Positions 28,726-38,683 of a DNA stretch of 47,869 nt are shown one piece after another. The DNA comes from a virus. A model generated the notes under the pieces. That model saw only the letters and a program-made list of their open reading frames with translations, was not told where the DNA came from and searched no databases. How positions within the stretch are numbered: the stretch's first letter is position 1; every line of letters begins with the position of its first letter. The translations under genes were made by a program, and so were the position numbers. The stretch is from IMG/VR virus record IMGVR_UViG_3300045996_002476, positions 1 through 47,869 of that record; one strand, given 5' to 3'.

Positions 28726-29522
28726 GCGACGTCGTCTTCCCCAAGACGCTGACCGCCGGGCTGCCCGAAAACATCGGCGACGTCGACGCCAACCTGAAGG
28801 CGCTCCGCGACGTCGTCAACGGGCTGCTCGATGGCGGCAATATCGCCGACGGCACAATCGCCGCCGCCGAGCTCAGCGCCGCCCTCGCGACCCTGCTCGG
28901 CGTCAGCACCGGCGGCGTCACCCGGCGCGGCAAGTTCGCCCAGGCGGCGGAAGGGACCCGCACCAACGTCGCTTATGGGGCGCTGTCGAACGGCCCCGAC
29001 GTCGTCACCGACCTGGTGCTCCCCTCCGACGGGCTGATCCTCGTCGGCTACCGGGCGCTGTGGAAGGAATCGGTCGACGCGTCCGCGCGCGCCGCGATCT
29101 TCCTCGACAGCACCCAGCTCAAGTGCTTCGCCACCAACCACGCGCAGGACGTGCTCGAGGCCGCCGCGATCGAGGGCACCGCGAGCGGCAGCTCCCCGAA
29201 CACCTACGTGCCGCTGCTGTCCTGCGCGATGGGGCTGCTCAGCTTCACCAGCGACACGTCGTTGATCACCGCGCTCAGCGGCACAGGGCGGGCGCTGGCC
29301 GCGGCGTCGATCGCGAACAGCTCGCTGTCGCAGCTGTCCGGCGAGATCCAGAACACCCGCGTGTCGAGCACCACCACGGCGCAGACGCTCAACCACTTCG
29401 GCGGGCTGTGCGCGATCGAGGCGGACGCCGGCACTTACGACATCAGCGTCCAGTACAAGGCGTCGTCGGGGACCGTCACCGCGAAGGACCGCAAGCTCTG
29501 GGCGATGGCGCTGGGGTTCTAG
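28722..29522 (+). CDS. Tail fibre-like protein, 266 aa
   Basis: AAGGAGG precedes the ATG. The first 50 residues (IGDVDANLKALRDVVNGLLD then GTIAAAELSAALATLLGV) are the trimeric helical attachment found at the start of many short tail fibres. The remainder is a jelly-roll-like domain (LVLPSDGLILVGYRALW, RAAIFLDSTQLKC, GTYDISVQYKASSG). Probably a receptor-binding or base fibre. Confidence 0.75.
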   Translation: MSDVVFPKTLTAGLPENIGDVDANLKALRDVVNGLLDGGNIADGTIAAAELSAALATLLGVSTGGVTRRGKFAQAAEGTRTNVAYGALSNGPDVVTDLVLPSDGLILVGYRALWKESVDASARAAIFLDSTQLKCFATNHAQDVLEAAAIEGTASGSSPNTYVPLLSCAMGLLSFTSDTSLITALSGTGRALAAASIANSSLSQLSGEIQNTRVSSTTTAQTLNHFGGLCAIEADAGTYDISVQYKASSGTVTAKDRKLWAMALGF

Positions 29523-29906
29523 GTGAAGCTCCCGAAGTTCGGCGGCGACGTCGGCAGGCTCGCAGGTTTCATCGAGCGCGGTGTGCCCGGGGGCCTCGCG
29601 GCGACGCTTGCGAGCCTTGAGGCGGCGGACGCGGCGCTCGAGTTGCAGCTGGGCGGGTTCATCATCAAGGCCGGGGCGCGGCCGGCCGTCAACTCGGATG
29701 GCGGCGGCTGGGCCAACTTCGCGCTACCGACGGCGTTCCCAACCATGATCGACGCTGTGGTCGCTCAGAACAGTTGGCTCGGCGTCAGCGCCGCCAACTT
29801 CGCCGTCGTGCAGGTCAACCCCGCCGGGCACGCCCAGAACTTCCGGGCGTTTGTCGCCGGTGCCGGGCTCAACGTGTCATGCCAGTACATCGCCCTGGGC
29901 CACTGA
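29523..29906 (+). CDS. Small tail protein candidate, 127 aa
   Basis: GTG start directly after the fibre gene stop. A helical N-terminus precedes a C-terminal strand domain (GGWANFALPTAFPTMIDAVV, FAVVQVNPAGHAQNF), similar to the tip domains of phage fibres. Perhaps a second fibre component or chaperone-like tip. Confidence 0.7.
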   Translation: MKLPKFGGDVGRLAGFIERGVPGGLAATLASLEAADAALELQLGGFIIKAGARPAVNSDGGGWANFALPTAFPTMIDAVVAQNSWLGVSAANFAVVQVNPAGHAQNFRAFVAGAGLNVSCQYIALGH

Positions 29907-29996
29907 TAGCCGCCAATCCGACCGTCAGAGGGAGCATCATTCCTTCACGCTCGCCAGCGACCACCATGAGCCGAAACCCGTCACAGGCGAGCACCG

Positions 29997-30920
29997 ATGG
30001 CCCTTAACGCCCGCGTCCGCCCAAGACGCAACCGGCGCGGCCGCCGCGACCAGCTGCGCCAAGGCTCGACGAACTGGGGGCAACAGGCCCGCAGGCTGCA
30101 GGAGTCGGGCCGTCACCGCGGTCGCGCCTGGCGGCCGATCATCGAAGGGCTCGGCTTCGACCCGCGCAGCTTCACCGGCCCGAAGGGCTCCGAGACGCTG
30201 ACGCTCGGCTCCGAGGGCGGCCGGCTGATCCCGGGTCACGGCACCCTCCGCCCAGGGCAGCCGGGCGGCGGCGGCGCCCCCGGCAACCCGCCCGCTCCGG
30301 CGGAGCCGGCTGGGCAGGAGGCAGGCCCCCCCGACGTCTTCTCCGCCGCCCTGGAACGGATGCGCGCGTCCGGGCTGCAGGGCTACGAGGCCAACCGGCG
30401 CGCGTTTGACGAGGGCATGCAGTCCCTCCACGGCCGGTTCTTCGACCCGGTCAACCAGTACTCCGAGGCCAGCCAGATCGCGCTGGCCGACAAGATCGCG
30501 CGCAAGAAGTCGCTCAACGCCGGGGCGGCGTCCGGGCAGCTGTTCTCCGGGTCGATGATCAACGCCGAGAACCTGATCAGCGACCAGACCGGCCGCGCCA
30601 CGAACGACATGCAGCAGCGTTACCAGGAGATGGTCGCCGACCTCACCCGCGACCGCATGGACCGCGACGCCGATATCCGCTCCCAGCTCGAGGCCGCCGA
30701 GTTCGACTACGCCGGGATGATCGGCGGGGACCCGGAGGGCTACACCGACATCCCGCCCGAGGCGGCTGCCCGCAAGGCCCGCGGGCGGGTGCACCCGACC
30801 AAGACGAAGGATCACGGCAAGGCCGGGCTCAAGAAGGTCGGCAAGAACACCTACAGGGGGCCGAACGGCACCTTCTGGCACCGCACCAAGAACGGCACCT
30901 TCGCGCGAGGAAAGGGCTGA
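29997..30920 (+). CDS. Ejection/internal virion protein candidate, 307 aa
   Basis: The N-terminus is strongly basic (RVRPRRNRRGRRDQLRQG), followed by a Gly/Pro linker and a helical, Ala/Gln-rich domain (about residues 115-245). The end has KKVGKNTYRGPNGTFWHRTK, a short repeated 'NGTFxx(R/K)' strand. The build resembles internal proteins injected with DNA in podoviruses. First of three such genes in a row. ATG follows a 90-base gap after the small tail gene. Confidence 0.7.
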   Translation: MALNARVRPRRNRRGRRDQLRQGSTNWGQQARRLQESGRHRGRAWRPIIEGLGFDPRSFTGPKGSETLTLGSEGGRLIPGHGTLRPGQPGGGGAPGNPPAPAEPAGQEAGPPDVFSAALERMRASGLQGYEANRRAFDEGMQSLHGRFFDPVNQYSEASQIALADKIARKKSLNAGAASGQLFSGSMINAENLISDQTGRATNDMQQRYQEMVADLTRDRMDRDADIRSQLEAAEFDYAGMIGGDPEGYTDIPPEAAARKARGRVHPTKTKDHGKAGLKKVGKNTYRGPNGTFWHRTKNGTFARGKG

Positions 30921-32173
30921 TGGCCCGGTACGGCGACAACGAGCGCGTCGGGTCCGGCGTCGCGAAGCGCACCAGGCGCAGGCTGAAGCGCACCGGCCCC
31001 GTCAAGGGCGTGTCCGCGAAGGGCGGCTTCACCGGCGGGGAGGCCCGCAAGGTCAAGAAGGTCGACAGGCGCGAGCGCGGCGCCGACCAGAAGACCAACC
31101 GGGCGCGCGGCGAACGCGGCACCGGCATCCTCGGCCAGGCGTCCGACATCGCCGACTTCGAGTACGGCCGCGCCGAACACCTGCTGGGCGACGAGATCCG
31201 GCGGGAGCAGGCGCACGGCAAGACGATCGGCCAGGCGTTCGACACCTACCAGCGGCGCATCGGCGAGCTCGCAAAGGCGTCCCAGCAGGCCGCGCAGCAG
31301 GCCGGGCAGCAGTTCGCCGGCGCCGCGGATACCGCCGCCGGGGCGGTCGGCGGCATGAACGAAGCGGCGAATGCCGAGGTCGCGCAGCGCGCCCAGATGC
31401 TGGGGTTCACCGGCGACCAGGCCGTCGGGCACGCACAGTCGCTGCAGCAGCAGGCAGGCGCCTACCAGGCCGGGCAGGCCGGGACGATCGCCAAGGGGAT
31501 CCAGACCGCCGGGCTCGGCGAGACGAACGACCTGCTGCTGCGCGGCGCGATCGGCGAGCGCGAACGGATCGACCAGTACCTCAAGTCCGGCAAGCGCATC
31601 GACGTGATCGAGGGCAAGAAGCGCGACCTGCAGCACGAGAAGTCGAACTTCCGCACCAAGACCGCGCTCGAGCTGCAGCAGCAGGCCCGCGAGGCGTACA
31701 TCGCGATCACCGGGCTGCGGCAGGAGGCGCTGTCGGACAAGGCCGACCGCAGGCTGCAACGCCAGCTCGGGCTGATGGACCTCCGCGGCGAGCTCGCGCG
31801 GATCGAGTCCGACGAGCGCATGAACGCCCAGGACAACGCCACCGACCTCGCCGAGGGCCAGCAGGGCGGCGGCGGGTCAGGCGGCGGCAAGGGCGGCGGG
31901 AAGGGGTCGAAGGGTCTGTCCCCCTCGCAGCGTCGCGAGTGGAAGCAGAAGAAGTCCTACTACCAGGGCGGCGCCGCCCGCATGCGCAAGAACCTGGCGC
32001 GCTATAAGGACAAGGACTCCGCCTGGCACGCCACCGCCCAGGAGCTCGGCGGCCGGATGAACCGCGCCGACCTCGTTGCGATGTGGTGGATCGCCAAGGG
32101 CGGCAAGATCCCGAAGGACGTCCGGCTTTACCTGCAGGGCAAGTTCCCTGGCGGCAAGTCCCCTTGGGGCTAG
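30920..32173 (+). CDS. Ejection/internal virion protein candidate, 417 aa
   Basis: Overlaps the previous TGA by one base. A basic start is followed by long coiled-coil segments rich in Gln and Ala (ELAKASQQAAQQAGQQFAGA; LQQQAGAYQAGQAGTIAKG) and a Gly/Lys linker, then a basic compact end (WHATAQELGGRMNRADLVAM). This matches the middle member of three-protein podoviral ejectosomes (T7 gp14-gp15-gp16 style), inferred from order and composition. Confidence 0.7.
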   Translation: MARYGDNERVGSGVAKRTRRRLKRTGPVKGVSAKGGFTGGEARKVKKVDRRERGADQKTNRARGERGTGILGQASDIADFEYGRAEHLLGDEIRREQAHGKTIGQAFDTYQRRIGELAKASQQAAQQAGQQFAGAADTAAGAVGGMNEAANAEVAQRAQMLGFTGDQAVGHAQSLQQQAGAYQAGQAGTIAKGIQTAGLGETNDLLLRGAIGERERIDQYLKSGKRIDVIEGKKRDLQHEKSNFRTKTALELQQQAREAYIAITGLRQEALSDKADRRLQRQLGLMDLRGELARIESDERMNAQDNATDLAEGQQGGGGSGGGKGGGKGSKGLSPSQRREWKQKKSYYQGGAARMRKNLARYKDKDSAWHATAQELGGRMNRADLVAMWWIAKGGKIPKDVRLYLQGKFPGGKSPWG

Positions 32174-32176
32174 GCG

Positions 32177-35100
32177 ATGAGCTACGGCTCCCGCACCGTC
32201 CCGCGGCGCCGGCGGTCGCGGCCGCGGCGGCAGACGCCATCAGTCCGGCCGCAGACGCAGACCCCGTCGTCGGGTCACCACGGCGGCTCCAGGCGGTCAT
32301 CGCCGCCCGCTACACGGGCGCCGTCGGTCAGGCCACAGACGCAGACGCCCAGCTCGGGCTACAACCGCCAGAACAGCCCGCGTAGGCACACCGAGACGCC
32401 CGCTCAGCGGCGCCGCAGGGTCGCGGGAGCGACCGGCGGCTGGACGCACGGCGTCAACAGCTCCCCGATCGCCCAGAAGATGGAGCGCAAGATCCAGGCG
32501 CTCGCCCGCGGCGGCATCGCCCCGATGCGGAACCTGCACGGCGGCCCCTCCCAGGAACGCGGCCGGGCGGAGCGCACAGAGCGAGCCGAACACAGGATCG
32601 AGCGGGAGCTGCGGCAGGAGCGGCGCAGAGACGCGCGCAACGCCCGCGGCGCAGGGACAGCCGACAGGGACATCCACGGCCGCCAAATCGACGACCGGGG
32701 ACGCCGGGAGCGCCGGCAGGAGCGCCGCAGGCGTGCCGCCAAGGTAGCGGCAGGGAGACGGCCGCTACCAAAGACCTTCCAGACGGACGCGCAGGGCCGC
32801 GACGTTGCGAAGACTGTCGTCGAGCCGCTGCTCGGCAAGCGCAAGGGCAAGCCCAAGGTCCGCACCTTCCGCACGATCACCGACGGGGCCGGCCGCCGCA
32901 TCCCCGCCGTCGAGCAGGCGACCGCGTTCCGCCGCCGCCGCGAACGCGCCCGCGGCGCCACCCGCGACGCCCACACGAAGGCGATCAAGCGGGGTGTCGG
33001 GGAACGCGCCTACCTGCAGGCGAGCCTGAAAGGCAAGTCCGGCGCGGCCGCGCGCGAGCGCGCCCAGGCCCGGGTGGCGAAGAAGGCCGGGATGCGCTAC
33101 GAGCGCAAGCAGCGCCGCCTCGACGAGGAGGCGATCGCCAGGTACGGCACTCACGCCGGGTCCACACGTGTGAAGGGGGCGGAGCGCGCCCACCGCCGAG
33201 AGGAGGAGCGGCGGCGGGCGGCCCAGCCGTTTTTGAAGCGCGTCAAGCAAGACGTCGGCGACATGGTGAAGGGTGCCCCCGCTTCGCTGAAGCAGACCGT
33301 CGAGGCGTACGGGCAGGCCGTCCCCGGCTTCCCCGGCTACCTGAAGGCCAGGGCCGAAGGCGTGTCGCACGCGAAGGCCGCCAGGCGGCACGCGCCGAAG
33401 CTGCACAAGCTGTCCGCCGAGTTCCGGGAGAGCTCCCCGATCGTCAGGGCGGCGAAAGGTGACCTCGAGGGCGCGGCGAGGGCAGCGAAGGGCCGCCCTG
33501 TGGCCGCCGCCCTCGAGGCTGGTGCTGTGCTGTCGGTGGCCGGGCGCCTCACCAACGCCGCCCGCCCCGGGGGGAGCGCAGCGGCCCGCGCACGGTCCGA
33601 CAAGAAGATCCTTACCCCGAAGCGCTCAAAGCCACGCAACGCCCGGCAGGCGCGCGCACGGCTGCGCAGGGAACGCCTGGAGGCGAAGCACCGCGCCCGC
33701 ACGGGCGGCAAGCCCAGGGTCAGGGTCGCCGGGGACAAGCAGCGCCAGTACGCCCGCTCCCCGATCGTCCGCGGCGCACAGAAGGCAGCCGAGGTAGCCC
33801 AGGCGGCCAGAGGGAGGGACCCCTCCCTCATGCGCCCCCGCCAGTCCGACCGGCGTGCGCGCAAGGCGTTCGAGCGCGGCCGCGACTCAGAGCGCGCGGG
33901 CAGCCTCCGGCGTGAGGTCGAACAGGCCCACAAGGTGAAGCGAGCGGTCGGACGGGCTACTCGCGGCGCGGGCAAGGCCGAGCGCGAAGCCCGCGGGCGG
34001 ATGGTGGCCTGGCTGGCGGCGGGCCATGTGCGTCCGGGCACGGTCGCGCAGGACCTGCGGGCCCTCGAGCGCGAATTCACCGAGGAGCTGGGCGCAGGCT
34101 CGGCAGAGGCTCGGGCTGCCGCCCGTCTGGTGAAGAAGGGCGACGCGGCCGCCACGCCAGAGATCCGTAAGGCCGCGGGCGAGCTCGTGTCGATCGGCAA
34201 GGACGTCGAACGGCACCTTGAGGACCTCGGGGTGATCGAACGAGGGGCAGCCGCAGGCCGAGCCGCTCGCCAAGGACCAGTAGCCCGCGGGTCGGCAGTA
34301 CATGTGCGCGCCGGGGACGAGCTCCCCGACTCTCGTGATGTACCACGCTCTGCTCACAGCCATCCGGGGTCACCTCCCAGGCGTCCAAGGGTCACGGTAG
34401 AAGAGGGCCGCCGCCGCCGGCAGCAGGCCCAGGAGACGGACGCTCGCACACGCGACCTGCGGGAGCAGCTCGCCGGCGTCGAGCGCGAACTCGCCGGGAT
34501 CTCGCCGACCCGGCAGCGCGGACGCCGCGAGAAGCTGCCTAGCAGCGTCACACAGGCGCTCAGGGCCCGCGACAGGGTCAGAGAGGCCCACGCGGCAGGA
34601 AAGGCCAGCAAAGAGCAGCTAAAGGCCGCTCAGCGCGCGTACGACGACGCGTACGCGGCAGCGAAGGCCGCGGGCGAGGTCAGGGCCGTCCGCGACCCGA
34701 AGCGCGTACAGGCCGCCACGAAGAAGCGCCTTGACGGCGACCCCGCCGCCGTCGAGCGGGTCAAGTTCCTGCGCACCGAACTGGCGCGGCTGGAGCGGCG
34801 CGGCTACAGCGTCCCCGACGAGCTATACGAGCGCCGCGCCCGGCTCGAACGGCAGGCCAAGTCGACGGACGGCCAGGAGCGCCGCGCCGCCAAGAGCGAG
34901 CTGGTCGAAATCAATCGCGAGATCCGCAGCTACGCCAAGGGCAGCGTCGACGAGGCCAGGATCGCGAAGGTGCGGGAGGAACTCGAGCAGCTCGACACCG
35001 AGACGGCCGGGCTGCTCACCCGCAAGAAGGACCTCGAGATGCGGCTGCAGCACCGCGACCGGCCCGCCCAGGTGCGGGTCACGCGGGAACGCGAGACGGC

Positions 35101-38100
35101 GGCGAAGTCGCGTGGCGAGCGGGAGCGGGCGAAGCACACCGGGTTCGTCGGCGAGAAACAGGACCCGGCCAACGTGATCGGCGTCCGCTTCCGGGCGGAC
35201 GAGTCACCAGAGCGCACCACGCAGCCGGGCCAGCCGGTCAGGCGGCCGGGGTGGACTGGCGAGGACGTCCGCCGTCCAGACCCGAAGCGCGACGCCCTGC
35301 AGGCGACCCTCATGGAGAACCAGCGCGCAGTGGGACAGGCCCGCGTACTGCAGGAGCTGGAGAAGTTCGGCTCCGGGATCACGAGCGGGGACGAGGCACG
35401 CCGCTACGCCGCCGCAGCGAATCAACAGGGCCGTGAATTCGTGGTCACCAACATCTCGCCCCAGCTTGCGGCGCGACTCGCGCAGCGCGAACATCTGACG
35501 GCACAGGACCTCAAGGCCCTGCTGGACGATCCGGGTAGCGACGGCGTCGCGATGGCGCTGCCCAAGACCGTTCTGCATAGCTGGGAGAAGGGTGTCACCG
35601 CCCCCGGCTCGATCGCCTCCGCCGGCCGGGTCGTCACCCGCCAGTTCCTGCGCGCCACGCTGCCGCTGTCAGTCATGTGGCAGGCCGGAAACCTCGTCGA
35701 CTTGACCACCAGGGCCGCGGTCGGCGGCGCCGGGCCGATGTCCAGGCAAGCGTTCCGCGAATGGGAACGCACCATGCGCGAGCTCGACCCGCACAGGGCG
35801 GACCGGATCACCGCGCTCATGCAAGGCCACTTCGGCTCCCGCCGCGGCGTCGTCGCGCAACCGAAGGTCCGGGACATCTTCCAGCGCCGCCGCAACGGCC
35901 TCGAATCAGCACTTCATCAGCTCACCTCTTCCCTCGGTGACAGCTCCATAAGCCGCAAGACGACGGCGGTGCCGAACGCGGCGATCGACGCCGCCTTCAA
36001 CTTCGGCGCCCGCTCAGAAGCGAAGATCGTCGAGGCGATCATGGGCCGCGCCCTGATCGACGGCGCCCGCGAGCTCGGCATGAAGCAGTGGCAGCACGTC
36101 GACCTCGCCAAGCGGATGCTCAAGGACGACTCGCTCGTCGAGGACTTCCAGCGGCGCACGCTCGAGCTGGTCGGCGACTACACCAAGAACCCGGCCGCCC
36201 GCGCCTTTTCGCCGATCGACCCGTTCTGGTCGTGGTTCAAGGCGTCGATGCGCTTCACCGCCTACACCCTCCCTGTCAAGCACCCCGTGAAGGCGGGGCT
36301 GCTCGCCGCGGCGGTCACGATGACCGAGCGCGAACGGCGGCTGATCGGCCTGTCCTACCTGCTTACAGAGCAGGAGCGGAAGGCGCTGCACGTCCCCGAC
36401 CCGCAGGAGGGGTTCCTCGCCGGCGGGCTACAGGTCGGCGACAGGTTCATCCCCACGTCGCCGTTCACCAGCTTCGGCACCCTCGCGCAGCTGCTCCCGG
36501 AGGGCGACCAGAGTGGCCGGGAACAGCTCCTGAACCCAGTAGCCGGGCTGGCCGGGCGGCTCCTCCCGTTCGCCCAGGACGGCATAGGCGTAGCCCTGGG
36601 CAAGCGGGTGGCTGCTGGCCGACTGCTGGGCGGCATGGCGGCGGGCAAGGACACCTCGAGCGTCGGCTACCGCGATCACGACCCGGCAGCGAGCGCGCTC
36701 AAGGCGTTCGGGGAAGCGTTTGTCCCAGGGGCGAAACAGGTCCGTCAATCGCGCGATCCTCGCAACGCCCCCGGACCGCTCGGCAACCCGGCGATCAACC
36801 CGTTCGCGCCCCGCAAGCCCTACGTGCGGGCCAAGGCCAGGGGCGACGGGATCCCCAAGGAGACGAAGCGCGTCAAGCCGTCCGGGGCGATCACGTTCAC
36901 CGACGACAAGGGCCGCAAAACCAAGATCGGCCCTAGGCAGACGCCGCCGAAGTACGACACCCACTACGAGGCGTTCGGCGGCACCCTCCGCGACGAGCTG
37001 CCCGACCAGGTGCCGGTCGACGTCGGCGCGGTCATCAACGGCGGCGGCGCGACCTACGACGCCGGCGTCATCGACCTGTCCGGCGCCGCTGTCGCGGGCG
37101 GCGTGTCCGGCCCCGCCCCCCGGGTGCCGGCCAACACCGACGGCGGCCGCGGCCCCAGCCAGGCGGAACAGGACCTGTTCGAGCGGGCGGCCGACAAGTA
37201 CGGCCTCGACCCCGCGCTGCTGTGGGGCCTCGAGGGCGCCGAGTCCGGCCACACCCAGGGCGCCCTGTCCGGCGCCGGCGCCCAGGGGTGGATGCAGTTC
37301 ATGCCCGGCACCGCCGCCGGGATGGGCGTCAACCCGCACGACCGGCGGTCCGCCGTGTTCGGCGCCGCCCGCTACCTCAGCCAGTACAAGGGCCGCGGCC
37401 TCGAGGGGATGCTGCGCGCCTACAACGCCGGGCCCGCCGGAGTAGACAACCCCGAGAGCCGCCAGCACTACGCCAACACGCTGGCAGGGATGAAGACCTG
37501 GCCGGGCGGCGGCAAACGCGCCCAGGGCGGCCGCCACGCCGACGTGCTCGCCGCAGGGCTGCCAGCGCCCGGCAAGGCGCGCAAGGCGCGCAAGGTGACG
37601 GTCGCTGGCGCCAGCCACCAGGCCGACCGGGTGTCGGTCGCGCTGGCGTTCATGCGCGGCGAGCTCGACGCCGCCAGCTTCGCCGCCGAGATCTCGGCGC
37701 TCGCGGACGAGCCGGACACCACCTACACGATCCCGGGGGACACCACCCGCCGCGGCGGCAAGCCCCAGGTCACCGTCCGCGGCAAGGCGACCAGGCTCGT
37801 CGAGCCCGGCGGCGGCTGGGGCGGCTCCGCGAAGGTCGCCGAGACGTTCGCCGGATGGTCCGGGCTCACGGTCACTTCGAGGAAGCGGCCGTACAACACC
37901 GGCAGCTCCGTGTCCGACCACTTCGTCGGGTCGAGGCAGGCGTACGCGGTCGACCTGGGCGGCTCGGTCGCCCAGATGAACCGGGCGTTCGGGCTGCTCG
38001 CCAAGCGTTTCGGGCGCAGGCTCACATATAACGGGTACACCAATTTCACGATCCGCGCGAAGGGCGGCGCACTATTTCGGGTACAGGTGATCTATGGCCC

Positions 38101-38152
38101 AGCCGTTGACCATGCCGATCACATCCACGTCGGCGTCAAGAGAGTCGGCTGA
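32177..38152 (+). CDS. Giant ejection protein with lytic transglycosylase and M15-type domains, 1991 aa
   Basis: The first 120 residues are Arg/Pro/Ser-rich with a repeated PSVRPQTQTPSSG. A very basic Ala/Arg coiled-coil stretch runs to about residue 1050. A mixed region (about 1100-1500) with possible membrane helices (LPLSVMWQAGNLVDLTTRAA; FTAYTLPVKHPVKAGLLAAA) follows. From about 1666 is an SLT transglycosylase: YGLDPALLWGLEGAESGHTQ, then GAQGWMQFMPGTAAGMGV and MLRAYNAGPAGV. The last 100 residues carry SDHFVGSRQAYAVD and DHADHIHVG, a zinc M15-like peptidase pattern. It probably enters the cell envelope and opens peptidoglycan for DNA passage. Confidence 0.88.
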   Translation: MSYGSRTVPRRRRSRPRRQTPSVRPQTQTPSSGHHGGSRRSSPPATRAPSVRPQTQTPSSGYNRQNSPRRHTETPAQRRRRVAGATGGWTHGVNSSPIAQKMERKIQALARGGIAPMRNLHGGPSQERGRAERTERAEHRIERELRQERRRDARNARGAGTADRDIHGRQIDDRGRRERRQERRRRAAKVAAGRRPLPKTFQTDAQGRDVAKTVVEPLLGKRKGKPKVRTFRTITDGAGRRIPAVEQATAFRRRRERARGATRDAHTKAIKRGVGERAYLQASLKGKSGAAARERAQARVAKKAGMRYERKQRRLDEEAIARYGTHAGSTRVKGAERAHRREEERRRAAQPFLKRVKQDVGDMVKGAPASLKQTVEAYGQAVPGFPGYLKARAEGVSHAKAARRHAPKLHKLSAEFRESSPIVRAAKGDLEGAARAAKGRPVAAALEAGAVLSVAGRLTNAARPGGSAAARARSDKKILTPKRSKPRNARQARARLRRERLEAKHRARTGGKPRVRVAGDKQRQYARSPIVRGAQKAAEVAQAARGRDPSLMRPRQSDRRARKAFERGRDSERAGSLRREVEQAHKVKRAVGRATRGAGKAEREARGRMVAWLAAGHVRPGTVAQDLRALEREFTEELGAGSAEARAAARLVKKGDAAATPEIRKAAGELVSIGKDVERHLEDLGVIERGAAAGRAARQGPVARGSAVHVRAGDELPDSRDVPRSAHSHPGSPPRRPRVTVEEGRRRRQQAQETDARTRDLREQLAGVERELAGISPTRQRGRREKLPSSVTQALRARDRVREAHAAGKASKEQLKAAQRAYDDAYAAAKAAGEVRAVRDPKRVQAATKKRLDGDPAAVERVKFLRTELARLERRGYSVPDELYERRARLERQAKSTDGQERRAAKSELVEINREIRSYAKGSVDEARIAKVREELEQLDTETAGLLTRKKDLEMRLQHRDRPAQVRVTRERETAAKSRGERERAKHTGFVGEKQDPANVIGVRFRADESPERTTQPGQPVRRPGWTGEDVRRPDPKRDALQATLMENQRAVGQARVLQELEKFGSGITSGDEARRYAAAANQQGREFVVTNISPQLAARLAQREHLTAQDLKALLDDPGSDGVAMALPKTVLHSWEKGVTAPGSIASAGRVVTRQFLRATLPLSVMWQAGNLVDLTTRAAVGGAGPMSRQAFREWERTMRELDPHRADRITALMQGHFGSRRGVVAQPKVRDIFQRRRNGLESALHQLTSSLGDSSISRKTTAVPNAAIDAAFNFGARSEAKIVEAIMGRALIDGARELGMKQWQHVDLAKRMLKDDSLVEDFQRRTLELVGDYTKNPAARAFSPIDPFWSWFKASMRFTAYTLPVKHPVKAGLLAAAVTMTERERRLIGLSYLLTEQERKALHVPDPQEGFLAGGLQVGDRFIPTSPFTSFGTLAQLLPEGDQSGREQLLNPVAGLAGRLLPFAQDGIGVALGKRVAAGRLLGGMAAGKDTSSVGYRDHDPAASALKAFGEAFVPGAKQVRQSRDPRNAPGPLGNPAINPFAPRKPYVRAKARGDGIPKETKRVKPSGAITFTDDKGRKTKIGPRQTPPKYDTHYEAFGGTLRDELPDQVPVDVGAVINGGGATYDAGVIDLSGAAVAGGVSGPAPRVPANTDGGRGPSQAEQDLFERAADKYGLDPALLWGLEGAESGHTQGALSGAGAQGWMQFMPGTAAGMGVNPHDRRSAVFGAARYLSQYKGRGLEGMLRAYNAGPAGVDNPESRQHYANTLAGMKTWPGGGKRAQGGRHADVLAAGLPAPGKARKARKVTVAGASHQADRVSVALAFMRGELDAASFAAEISALADEPDTTYTIPGDTTRRGGKPQVTVRGKATRLVEPGGGWGGSAKVAETFAGWSGLTVTSRKRPYNTGSSVSDHFVGSRQAYAVDLGGSVAQMNRAFGLLAKRFGRRLTYNGYTNFTIRAKGGALFRVQVIYGPAVDHADHIHVGVKRVG

Positions 38153-38153
38153 C

Positions 38154-38480
38154 GTGATCGGGAAGATCGGGGCCGGGGTGCTGTACCTGCAGGCGCTGCT
38201 GATCGGCGACGCCCTCGAGGTCGCGCACGGCGTACTCGAATGGGCGGCGCTGATGGGCGGCGCCGGCGCCGGGGTCGTGCTGATGTACCGCCGCGTCTGG
38301 CGGCCGATCTACAAGGTCGCCACGGCTGCCCACGACGCGCTGCCGGTGCTCGAACACCTGCCCGCCCGGCTGGAGGCGATGGACCACGAGCACGCCAAGC
38401 TTGCGAACCGGGTCGTCGACCTTGAGAAGGACGAGGCGGTCTTTCGGCGCTGGCTCGAGCAGCAGGCCGACAGCGGCTAG
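38154..38480 (+). CDS. Holin candidate, 108 aa
   Basis: GTG one base after the previous stop; an ATG at 38094 in the same frame would overlap the ejection gene. Two hydrophobic stretches (VIGKIGAGVLYLQALLIGDA and LMGGAGAGVVLMY) are followed by a charged coiled-coil tail (ARLEAMDHEHAKLANRVVDL). Two spans plus a cytoplasmic coil, about 0.9 kb before the endolysin, suit a holin, though a tail-associated membrane protein is possible. Confidence 0.65.
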   Translation: MIGKIGAGVLYLQALLIGDALEVAHGVLEWAALMGGAGAGVVLMYRRVWRPIYKVATAAHDALPVLEHLPARLEAMDHEHAKLANRVVDLEKDEAVFRRWLEQQADSG

Positions 38481-38683
38481 AACTGCGCCACCTCGCCCGA
38501 CTCGTCCCGCTCGAGCCGGGACAGCGCCACCTCGGACTCACGGTCGATGTGCAGGTAGCGGATCTTCAGCAGCTTGTCGCCCAGGTGGGCGAGGACCTCG
38601 ACGTCCCTGGCACCGAACGCGGCGGCGCCGGGCTGGGCGCGCACACGGACTGTCGCGCCGATCGGCGGGAGCTTAGGCGGCAT
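38477..38683 (-). CDS. Hypothetical protein, 68 aa
   Basis: Beta-rich start (IGATVRVRAQPGAAAFGARD, VEVLAHLGDKLLKIRYLHID) like a small barrel. Last of three minus-strand genes lying between holin candidate and endolysin. It meets the plus-strand holin candidate tail to tail with a four-base overlap. Confidence 0.65.
   Translation of the reverse strand: MPPKLPPIGATVRVRAQPGAAAFGARDVEVLAHLGDKLLKIRYLHIDRESEVALSRLERDESGEVAQF

Noticed and set aside
36428-37921. Long minus-strand frame (497 codons) opposite the ejection gene
   Set aside because: Mirror of the plus-strand SLT/M15 coding sequence in high-GC DNA; no ribosome site and no domain.
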